The notes under the pieces were generated by a model, which saw only the letters and a list, made by a program, of their open reading frames with translations, was not told the DNA's origin and made no database searches. Positions 1 to 5,638 of a DNA stretch of 5,638 bases are shown in pieces. Numbering within the stretch: position 1 is the first letter of the stretch; every line of letters starts with the position of its first letter. The stretch spans positions 1 to 5,638 of the forward strand of contig CALCHI010000365.1 in the NCBI GenBank assembly GCA_937901285.1. The letters run 5' to 3'. This DNA is from UBA8437 sp003445035. GTDB lineage: Bacteria; Planctomycetota; Planctomycetia; Planctomycetales; Planctomycetaceae. A program made the translations under genes and the position numbers.

Positions 1-1118
1 CGATTCACGAAACGAGCTGCGGCCTCGTACCGCTGCCGGACAATCTTCAACGTTTCTCCGACCATCGAATAATTGCCACTTGCATCTCTCTTGAGCGACT
101 CGCTCTTTTCGGCCGGCACGCTCTCATAAAGCCCCTCCACTCTTCCCATGGCCTTCTGTAGCCTTGTGCTGACCTCCTGCAACTTTTCGTTCACAACCAC
201 CATCTTCGTACGGACTTCGACGAGTTTCTCGTCGAGTTCGTCTGCCAGAACCTGGCCAATCCTGTCACGGGACAATTCAAATCCGGGCGGTTTGGATGCG
301 TTCTCCCACTCGCGACGAAATTCACGATCCTCTTGTTGCAGCCTCGGCCAGAGGACGTCGAACCGGCTTTTCCATTGATTGAACGCCGCCTGAAACGTGG
401 CACTGTCAATCACGCCAGTCACCTTCGTCAGCCACGGCGTCACCACCTTCGGGACATCCCGGTCGTCCTGATGCTTCGCGAGCATTTTCTTGAGAATGAT
501 CTTGAGTTGATCACCGATCTCTCGTGCCCCGAGATAGTCCTTGTCGGCGTAGGACAACTCGAGTTCCTGGACCTTGACATCATGCTCTTCCAACCCCTTC
601 AGCGCAGCGATCCGGTTTTCGGCGACGGTGGTCAAGTCTGTGAGCTTGGCGACTCCCGGTTCATTTTTGTCCTCTTGCTCTTCAGCCTGTGCCTTGTGCT
701 CTTCAACCTGTGCCTCCCACGACTTACGCTCCTTCTCCCACGGCCATCGACGATTCCACAACTCGACGTAACGCCCGGCGAATCGTTCGGCCAGACGCAC
801 TCGCTTATAGGCTCCCAGTGTCTTGTCAACCGAAGGATTCTCGTCGATTTCGGGGGGAGCCGGTGTCTCGCCGTGGGGATACAGATCCGGTTGGCGAACC
901 AGGTCCACGACGCAAAGCGCTTCCCACGCTTTTGCGGATTGGCTCGCTGTCAGCTCCAGGTCGTCGGCGTCTTTTTTAGCGGGGGCCGACGGCAAGACCA
1001 CGTCAGTGCCGCTCACCATGTCGGCCTCGACACCGGTGACCAGTACCACCGAAAGCGGAGCAATCCCCCCCAGCGTGATCAGCCAGGGAACGTGGCAGAG
1101 CAACTTCAACAACTGCAC
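1..1118 (-). CDS. Exported or membrane-anchored coiled-coil protein, N-terminal 372 residues (3' end outside window)
   Basis: I do not recognise this family. The reading frame is open from an upstream stop near 1178 to the left edge of the window, so the C-terminus is missing. The GTG at 1118 is chosen because a perfect GGAGG sits six bases before it and because it gives a signal-like start: a short n-region with Lys5, a hydrophobic stretch at about residues 10-29, and a possible signal peptidase site after Val-Glu-Ala32. If uncleaved, the stretch would be a signal anchor. Residues 34-100 are low-complexity and polar. Residues 105-150 are rich in Trp, Arg, Glu and Lys (for example WNRRWPWEKE, 121-130). 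Residues 292-330 show a clean heptad 3-4 pattern (L295, L299, V302, M306, V309, L313, V316, L320, A323, V327, L330), a strong coiled-coil signature. The gene lies 132 bp downstream of the GAP1-like gene on the same strand, with a candidate promoter of its own in the gap. An alternative start is ATG at 1019 (Met34), which also has a GAGG five bases upstream but would lose the hydrophobic segment. Existence of the gene is fairly certain; its function is unknown. Confidence 0.82.
   Translation of the reverse strand, partial: MQLLKLLCHVPWLITLGGIAPLSVVLVTGVEADMVSGTDVVLPSAPAKKDADDLELTASQSAKAWEALCVVDLVRQPDLYPHGETPAPPEIDENPSVDKTLGAYKRVRLAERFAGRYVELWNRRWPWEKERKSWEAQVEEHKAQAEEQEDKNEPGVAKLTDLTTVAENRIAALKGLEEHDVKVQELELSYADKDYLGAREIGDQLKIILKKMLAKHQDDRDVPKVVTPWLTKVTGVIDSATFQAAFNQWKSRFDVLWPRLQQEDREFRREWENASKPPGFELSRDRIGQVLADELDEKLVEVRTKMVVVNEKLQEVSTRLQKAMGRVEGLYESVPAEKSESLKRDASGNYSMVGETLKIVRQRYEAAARFVN
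676..713 (-). repeat. Short 21-base direct repeat inside the coiled-coil gene
   Basis: Two 17-base copies (676-692 and 697-713) differ at one position and are offset by exactly 21 bases. They encode the consecutive heptads AQVEEHK and AQAEEQE (residues 136-149). The period of seven codons keeps the coiled-coil register, so this looks like a small in-frame tandem duplication of one heptad. Confidence 0.7.
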
Positions 1119-1124
1119 GGAGGG

Positions 1125-1129
1125 CCTCC
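1125..1129 (-). promoter_or_regulatory. Shine-Dalgarno site (GGAGG) for the GTG start at 1118
   Basis: On the minus strand, GGAGG lies six bases before GTG, which is ideal spacing. It decides the choice of GTG over the downstream ATG at 1019. It is the only strong ribosome binding site in the window. The sequence continues as CCCTCC, so GGAGG is directly followed by its own complement (GGAG-GCC-CTCC, 1119-1129). Confidence 0.65.
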
Positions 1130-1201
1130 AGTCGTTTCGTGATTCAATTCCGAGCCCATCGCTTCGTCATCTTTCCCGTCACCTCGTGCTGTTCGCGACG
1201 G

Positions 1202-1207
1202 ATTATA
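1202..1207 (-). promoter_or_regulatory. Candidate -10 promoter element (TATAAT)
   Basis: A perfect TATAAT hexamer, preceded directly by TG, occurs on the minus strand in the gap between the GAP1-like gene and the coiled-coil gene, about 84 bases before the GTG start. At 16-18 bases upstream I see no recognisable TTGACA-like -35, and the TG is one base out of register for an extended -10. In GC-rich DNA an AT-rich perfect hexamer in a gap is suggestive, not conclusive. If real, it would let the last gene be transcribed independently of the upstream genes. Confidence 0.3.
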
Positions 1208-1250
1208 CAGCAATACCCACTGGACCATTGCCTCTTTCTCGTGCAGCGCC

Positions 1251-3776
1251 TCATCGTTCCTCGTGCCCTTCGCCTTTTTCATCGTCTTGCTGCCGGGTGG
1301 ATTCTCGACCGGCACCGGAGTCGTCACCCTGGTCGGATTTCCACAGAAACAAGCCCGTGACAACTGCCGCCAGGACCAGCACCGATACCCCAAACACGCT
1401 GGCGAGTTTCACTCGGCTCGACCATCCCCGTGGATCCCAGGCCGCACGATACCGAAAGTCCCCATTCTCCAGCCCTTTCCTGATCTGCTGCGATTCGACC
1501 GGAAAACGACGGGCAAACCGGTCGCCGTAGTCGTAGGACGCGAATTCGTCCCAGGTCACTTGTCCGTCGGACCAGTCCATCCCGACGAGGAGCAACCCCG
1601 GCTCGATCGACTTGACCATTGGCTCCAGATCCGACGGTTCCTCATCGGCAACGCTGGTCACCCTCGCGATCTTGTCGAGACCCCGAACCAGGTTCTTCAT
1701 CCGACCCGAATCCCGCCAGCGAAAGAGCTTCAACCGTCTCGACGCACGACGAAACTCAACAAATTCCTCGCGGTCGATTCGTTTCGTCTCGGTCCTCACC
1801 ATCCGGCTCAGCCCCTCGGCCAGGATCTTCCAGTCAGCAACCCGCTCGTGATTCTCACGCCCCCATGCCGAAGCCCTCTCCAGCGCGCTGATCCTCGCGT
1901 TGAATTCATCCGGGTGTGCGGCCAACCCCCCCGCCAGTGCCCTCAATCGCTCCTCCAGTTCTCCGTCGCACTTTGGCCACGCCTGCAGGGCCCTCATGGC
2001 ATACGGACCGTTCAAGAACTCGCACAGCGCGACGTCGGACACCTGCTGCAGGACAACTTTCATCGCCTGCTGTCCTTTTTCCGCCCACGCGTCCAGATCC
2101 CCCTTGAGTTCCGACTTGTACTCGCGGCCACGGACACCATGTGCGGCCACCGAGAGAAGAACCGGCAGCCGTCCGTCTGGAACGCTTTCGCACACCGCTT
2201 TCAAGTAACGAGCATTCCCTCTGCTCATCCATCGATCAACAACACCGGCAAGAACATGGTCGGCACCTGCGTCCTCCGGCGATGCCTCCCACAAGAATCC
2301 AAACACGTCGGACAGGGGTTCCCCCGGGCTCTGCTGCATGACCCGGCAGACCAACCACGCCCGGTACTCGCTCAGCAGTCGAGTTGACTGCAGGAGGGAC
2401 AACACCACTCCAACCGTATCATTGTCGACCAGCTTGGCCATCAACGACTGGATCACCTGCTGAACGTCATCATCAAGTGCCCCGAACTCCCGCGTCCCGA
2501 GAATCTCCAGGCACTCCACGTGAGACGGCGAGCCGTACCACGCCTCGGGACGCTCCGGATTCTCCACCAAGCGAACGTGCACCTCTCGCTCAAACAACGC
2601 CACCGCCTTCGCCTCTCCCTCCCAGCCCCGATCCTCGCTCACCTCCAGTTCTCCCTCCACCAGCCGTTCGGCCCCGCGGTAGGCTGCCACCAATCGCTCC
2701 ACCTCCTGCAACGACTCCGGAGCCAACACCGAAATCGTGTCGATGGCACGATCCACGCGCGGCCACCCCCCCTCGTCAAATTCGTGCAAGACCAGAGCCA
2801 CCAGGGCCTTCTCAGCGACACACTCTCCCTCCCCGGTGGGAGGCTCGACGTGTGTGTCGAGGATCACGTGATCCACCCGAAGCTCACCCTCCGAAAGAAC
2901 GTCCCCCGCCGGAAGCGGCAGTGCGGCCAGCCGCGTCAACAACCGGTTCGGATCGTGCTCGTACGTCGAAAAACTGAACGCCGTACGGGGAATGACCGAG
3001 GGAATCGCGAGAATTCTCATCACCGCGTAGAACAACAACGCCGCAAAAGGGGGGTCTGCGACCAGCAACAGCGAGACGTCCCGATCCAGGGACGCAACAA
3101 ATCCCGACACGAGTTGATCCAGAAATTGCCGACGCTGTTCGACCGGTCTCCGTTTCCAGCGATCCGGTATCACACCCAACGGATCCTCGAAGTCGGTTTC
3201 GTCGGTGGCCTGCAGAAAACAGCCCAGCAGGTCATCGCCGATCGGTCGTGACCGGACCGCGGCCCCCAGCGTCTCGAGGCTGCCGAGCCCGGGCAGGTCA
3301 AACGGGATGCTTGCCGCGTCCCCTGAGATCCAGAACGGCATGTCCACGTCGCCATTCCCGAGGGTGGTGGCGTCCCACAAGCGGACCACGTCGCACGGCT
3401 CCCAGGCCGACCGACCTCCGCCCGGATCGCGAACCAGGGCATGCGAGAAAAAGGAGCCGGGACGGCCACTGGTATCGGTCTGGCGGTAGCAGACGCGGAC
3501 CGCAACCTCGAGCCCACCGAGATCGGGAAGGTAGACAAGACGGCACGGCGCCGTCTCCGCATTCAGGACCAGTCTCTCTTCCGGAGGCGTCCCCAGTGGA
3601 AGGTTGTAGTAGAGGTACCGTTCCACGCCCTGGAGCACGTCACGTAACCGATCCACCGGCAGCGAACTGCTCCTGGGACCATAGCCCATCGGCAAGCCGG
3701 CATCGTCACCGTCGCGCCGTTCCAGGAAGGACGACGCGTACGTGCAATGGGTGAAAATGAATTGATCCACAGGCAT
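1251..3776 (-). CDS. GAP1-like (GTPase-associated protein 1) family protein with C-terminal transmembrane anchor
   Basis: This 841-residue protein is probably the GTPase-associated protein of a predicted GTPase-centred conflict system. Residues 3-135 resemble the GAP1-N domain: an opening QFIFTHCTY strand, then the diagnostic block at 96-115 (CYRQTDTSGRPGSFFSHALV), as in the 'D..GRpGn.f.Hal' signature of that family, then the strand VVRLWDA. Residues 170-310 match the GAP1-M style: a core strand SLLLVADPP (235-243), a hydrophobic helix, then FSTYEHDP (269-276). Residues 315-650 appear all-helical. Residues 655-785 are a basic then mixed region rich in Trp and aromatics (MDWSDGQVTWDEF, 733-745). 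Residues 789-811 form one strong transmembrane helix preceded by Arg788 and Lys790, with a 29-residue hydrophilic, acidic-rich tail. By the positive-inside rule the bulk is cytoplasmic. The ATG is taken because the GAP1-N strand starts immediately after it; there is only a weak GGATGG upstream. The gene follows the helical-repeat gene after 65 bp with no terminator visible. Family assignment is from remembered motifs, not a search. Confidence 0.85.
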   Translation of the reverse strand: MPVDQFIFTHCTYASSFLERRDGDDAGLPMGYGPRSSSLPVDRLRDVLQGVERYLYYNLPLGTPPEERLVLNAETAPCRLVYLPDLGGLEVAVRVCYRQTDTSGRPGSFFSHALVRDPGGGRSAWEPCDVVRLWDATTLGNGDVDMPFWISGDAASIPFDLPGLGSLETLGAAVRSRPIGDDLLGCFLQATDETDFEDPLGVIPDRWKRRPVEQRRQFLDQLVSGFVASLDRDVSLLLVADPPFAALLFYAVMRILAIPSVIPRTAFSFSTYEHDPNRLLTRLAALPLPAGDVLSEGELRVDHVILDTHVEPPTGEGECVAEKALVALVLHEFDEGGWPRVDRAIDTISVLAPESLQEVERLVAAYRGAERLVEGELEVSEDRGWEGEAKAVALFEREVHVRLVENPERPEAWYGSPSHVECLEILGTREFGALDDDVQQVIQSLMAKLVDNDTVGVVLSLLQSTRLLSEYRAWLVCRVMQQSPGEPLSDVFGFLWEASPEDAGADHVLAGVVDRWMSRGNARYLKAVCESVPDGRLPVLLSVAAHGVRGREYKSELKGDLDAWAEKGQQAMKVVLQQVSDVALCEFLNGPYAMRALQAWPKCDGELEERLRALAGGLAAHPDEFNARISALERASAWGRENHERVADWKILAEGLSRMVRTETKRIDREEFVEFRRASRRLKLFRWRDSGRMKNLVRGLDKIARVTSVADEEPSDLEPMVKSIEPGLLLVGMDWSDGQVTWDEFASYDYGDRFARRFPVESQQIRKGLENGDFRYRAAWDPRGWSSRVKLASVFGVSVLVLAAVVTGLFLWKSDQGDDSGAGRESTRQQDDEKGEGHEER

Positions 3777-3841
3777 GGTTCAGCAGCCCATCCAACAAAC
3801 CTGGACATTACGGGCCCGGTCTTCACGTCACGGACACCAAC
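3777..3841 (-). other. 65-bp gap between helical-repeat gene and GAP1-like gene
   Basis: This gap separates two co-directional genes. It contains an 8-base palindrome CGGGCCCG (3811-3818), too short and without a T-tract to be a terminator. I see no convincing -10/-35 pair. The only ribosome-binding candidate is a weak GGATGG about 11 bases before the GAP1-like ATG. Co-transcription of the two genes is the simplest reading. Confidence 0.5.
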
Positions 3842-5620
3842 TCACTCCCCCAGGATTCCGAGCACAAGCGGTTCACCGTCCAACGTCGCGAACCCGATGT
3901 CCACCAGGCACTGCACGATCACCTGGCACCCTTTCCAGTCCGCTTGAACAGGCAACGGCTGGGCACCATCACCAAGCTCCAAGACACTGCGGTGAACAAT
4001 GGCCTCAAACACGTATGGCTCCGTCGACAGCGTTTTACTCGTCGCTTCCGGTTGACGACACACGCGAAGTCGACACGTATCGGAGACCCGCGGATCCGGC
4101 CACGCCCAATTCACGCGAACCGCCCCGCCTTCGCTTGACTTGACCCCTCCCATAAAAGGCCGGTCCAGGCCATTGCGATGATTGGGCACGACCGCCGCTG
4201 CGACCAACTCGACAATCTGGTCCCGGCGAGCCTCAAGCGAGTCTCGCCCCATGTGACGTCGCAACCGGCCCGCATCGAAGATCTCGGCGAACCGCTCCAC
4301 GTCACCTCGGTCGACCACGAGTTCCAGTTCCTCGAGGCACCCGACTTCCATCCGTGCGGTGCTGATTGCCGCCTCCTGTACAGCCGTGAACGGCCAGTGG
4401 TCAAGGAGTTGATTCTCGGCCACGGTCGTGACCAGCGACACGTCGCTGTCCCGACCGGCCGCATCCAGAGTTTCCAGCAACTGGCGTCGTTGCCCGGCCA
4501 ATTCGCAGCGCCCCTGCAACACCTCCAGATCCGGACACCCCTCCAGCACGGGATCCCAGATCTCCAGCAGCCGTCGATCGCACTCCTGCACGTCAAGATC
4601 GTCAACGGGCACCGACAGCAACAGGCCGATCAACTCCTCGCGAGCCAAAGCCCGTTGCACAGCCTCCTCACTGGCCCCCTCAACCAGGTTTCCACATCCC
4701 GATCCCTCCAGGGACCTCCAGGCGGCCACCACGGCCAGGTCAGAGTGTCCTTCCTGAACCACCCGGCCTAACTGGTCGAGCAGTTCAAGTTGTCGGGCTG
4801 CCGACTCCACCGCTCCCACATCGCGGTAAACATAATCGCCGGGCAGTTGACCCCCCAACTGCACCACCTGCTGCAGACGGTCCGTCGCAGGCCCAGGCTC
4901 GTCGAACTCCACTTCCAGCACGGACCGAATGGACTCGACGACCCCCAATCGCTGCCGGGCAGCCGCGACATCCGACACTACCGCTCGGGCCGGCCCCCAG
5001 TCCTCGAACAGCTCATCATTCCACAGCGAGACCCTCTGTTCGTCCGTCTCCTGGCTCGCGACCTGCTCCACATCAACAAACCGTGACCAGTACACCTGCT
5101 GGTCAACGCGCCGCTGGACCTGCTGTCTCACCGGAAGGATCTCGGGATGATCCGCAACCCGGTCGCGCCATTCACCCCACAACTTCACCAGCAAGTCTTC
5201 GTCAATCGGCTGGCGACGCCACGCGTCCAGGACCTGACTCGCGCCTGCGTTCTTGGGTCGCCATTCTTCGACGAGATCTCGGTACCGTTCACCACTGGTT
5301 CGCACGACCAGGTGCTTGCGATGACGATCCCAGATCTTGACCAGCAGGGAGAATTCACCGGCCTTCAGAGCGGATTCCAACTCTTCGAGCACACCAACCA
5401 CCTTGCGGCTGTCTTTCGCCAGGCCAACAAGTTGTCCCGCCCCCGCCCAGCCAGACAAGTCGCCCGACTCGTAGATCTCCGCCGCCCGCTCCTCGTCCCC
5501 GGTCCGGAACGCAGCCTTGAGTTCCTCGAACAGCGTCCCCTTGCTATCGAGCATCTCGACTTCAAGGCACACCGAAACAACCTTCGCCACCAGATCCGAG
5601 TCGGCCTTGTTGAGGGGCAT
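3842..5620 (-). CDS. Alpha-helical repeat protein with C-terminal FN3-like beta domain, GAP1-operon partner
   Basis: I cannot name this family. The 592-residue product has no signal peptide or transmembrane segment and is acidic, so it is probably a cytoplasmic scaffold. Residues 1-475 are helical and internally repetitive. Units of the form 'LEEL..a...GD.e..aeI...g.l' recur at 30-59, 77-106 and 428-457, with more diverged copies around 128-160, 279-308 and 336-370. Many carry a Trp in the second helix (IWDRHRK, LWGEWRD, LWNDELFEDW, EIWDPVLE). After a linker at 476-500 comes a beta-rich module, about 500-592, opening with VRVNWAWPDP (501-510) and ending at the stop. Its strand pattern and 'v.v.W.WP' entry resemble fibronectin type III-like domains. 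The start ATG shares its A with a TGA in another frame and lacks an SD sequence, so translation probably depends on an upstream gene. The frame is open to the window edge, so an earlier start cannot be excluded. Alternative readings are a TPR-like or other superhelical adaptor. Confidence 0.87.
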   Translation of the reverse strand: MPLNKADSDLVAKVVSVCLEVEMLDSKGTLFEELKAAFRTGDEERAAEIYESGDLSGWAGAGQLVGLAKDSRKVVGVLEELESALKAGEFSLLVKIWDRHRKHLVVRTSGERYRDLVEEWRPKNAGASQVLDAWRRQPIDEDLLVKLWGEWRDRVADHPEILPVRQQVQRRVDQQVYWSRFVDVEQVASQETDEQRVSLWNDELFEDWGPARAVVSDVAAARQRLGVVESIRSVLEVEFDEPGPATDRLQQVVQLGGQLPGDYVYRDVGAVESAARQLELLDQLGRVVQEGHSDLAVVAAWRSLEGSGCGNLVEGASEEAVQRALAREELIGLLLSVPVDDLDVQECDRRLLEIWDPVLEGCPDLEVLQGRCELAGQRRQLLETLDAAGRDSDVSLVTTVAENQLLDHWPFTAVQEAAISTARMEVGCLEELELVVDRGDVERFAEIFDAGRLRRHMGRDSLEARRDQIVELVAAAVVPNHRNGLDRPFMGGVKSSEGGAVRVNWAWPDPRVSDTCRLRVCRQPEATSKTLSTEPYVFEAIVHRSVLELGDGAQPLPVQADWKGCQVIVQCLVDIGFATLDGEPLVLGILGE

Positions 5621-5622
5621 CA
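5618..5622 (-). promoter_or_regulatory. TGATG stop-start overlap (probable translational coupling)
   Basis: On the minus strand, TGA at 5622-5620 overlaps the ATG at 5620-5618 by one base. The 18 bases upstream contain no purine-rich ribosome binding site. This arrangement is typical of re-initiating ribosomes inside an operon. It supports both the ATG choice for the helical-repeat gene and the presence of a translated gene just outside the window. Confidence 0.45.
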
Positions 5623-5638
5623 GTCCGCGCCGACAACA
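5620..5638 (-). CDS. Possible last codons of an upstream gene (5' part outside window)
   Basis: In the frame that ends with the TGA at 5622-5620, the visible codons read Val-Val-Gly-Ala-Asp-stop. Only five codons are visible, so coding status rests solely on the tight TGATG overlap with the next gene and that gene's lack of a ribosome binding site. In known GAP1-type neighbourhoods the adjacent gene is often a TRAFAC-type GTPase, but nothing visible here identifies it. Confidence 0.35.

Noticed and set aside
971..977. AAAAAAG run on the minus strand, considered as a programmed -1 frameshift site
   Set aside because: The run is in the wrong phase for the canonical X XXY YYZ slippery heptamer, and the zero frame continues open for hundreds of codons.
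333..1142. Plus-strand open frame (269 codons) opposite the coiled-coil gene, ending close to its GTG start
   Set aside because: The opposite strand gives a coherent protein with SD, signal-like start and regular heptads. The plus-strand product has no recognisable pattern apart from a Leu/Phe/Cys-rich stretch that is simply the antisense of the Glu/Lys-rich coil codons.
1210..1232. CAAT...ATTG inverted pair in the gap after the GAP1-like gene, considered as a terminator
   Set aside because: Only four pairs form around a long mismatched interior, and there is no U-tract.
1106..1393. Minus-strand open frame overlapping the GAP1-like C-terminus and the start of the coiled-coil gene
   Set aside because: It overlaps the transmembrane and tail codons of the GAP1-like gene in another frame, and its product (for example NPSRTARGDGKDD) shows no domain or signal.
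1263..2387. Long plus-strand open frame (374 codons) opposite the GAP1-like gene
   Set aside because: It lies wholly antisense to a gene with recognisable domains, its translation is Pro/Arg/His-rich and low in sense, and long antisense frames are common in GC-rich DNA.
2384..2977. Plus-strand open frame (197 codons) with a very Pro-rich product
   Set aside because: It is antisense to helical Glu/Leu-rich coding sequence. Pro-rich antisense translation is expected there.
3811..3818. CGGGCCCG palindrome considered as a terminator or operator
   Set aside because: It has only four base pairs with no loop and no following T-tract. Such palindromes are frequent in GC-rich DNA.
3563..3826. Minus-strand 87-codon frame starting in the gap upstream of the GAP1-like ATG
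   Set aside because: It shadows the N-terminus of the GAP1-like gene in another frame. It lacks a ribosome site and would have to overlap the conserved domain codons.
1..5638. tRNA, rRNA, CRISPR, insertion-sequence ends, integrase or attachment sites
   Set aside because: I looked on both strands and saw no cloverleaf-like segments, regularly spaced repeats, transposase-like frames or terminal inverted repeats.

Overview
The window is GC-rich (roughly 60% by eye), densely coding DNA. All credible genes lie on the minus strand, so the transcription order runs from high to low coordinates. The lineage cannot be fixed from sequence alone. The GC-rich code, weak or absent Shine-Dalgarno (SD) sequences on two of three genes, and large helical-repeat and membrane-anchored accessory proteins fit a planctomycete-like or other large-genome bacterium. 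This is an inference.

Layout in transcription order. (1) At the right edge, 18 bases remain of what may be the end of an upstream gene. A TGA there shares one base with the ATG of the next gene (TGATG), a classic stop-start overlap. (2) 5620-3842: a 592-residue protein of repeated alpha-helical hairpins ending in a compact beta-rich, FN3-like domain. (3) A 65-bp gap with no visible terminator. (4) 3776-1251: an 841-residue protein whose N-terminus looks like the GAP1-N domain (GTPase-associated protein 1), followed by a GAP1-M-like region with an 'FSTYEHDP' motif, a long helical region, and a single C-terminal transmembrane helix with a charged tail. (5) A 132-bp gap with a perfect TATAAT hexamer but no clear -35. 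(6) 1118 to the left edge: the first 372 residues of an exported or membrane-anchored coiled-coil protein. It starts at GTG behind a strong GGAGG and runs off the window.

Interpretation. GAP1 proteins are known from comparative genomics as partners of dedicated TRAFAC-type GTPases in predicted GTPase-centred biological conflict (defence or signalling) operons. No GTPase lies in this window. The stop-start overlap at the right edge suggests that at least one more operon member lies just outside, and a GTPase is the obvious candidate. The window therefore looks like the middle of an accessory conflict/signalling module. A helical-repeat scaffold protein and a membrane-tethered GAP1 protein would act at the inner face of the cytoplasmic membrane, possibly with the exported coiled-coil protein. 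The biochemical function of all three proteins is unproven. I saw no RNA genes, CRISPR, insertion sequences or attachment sites.
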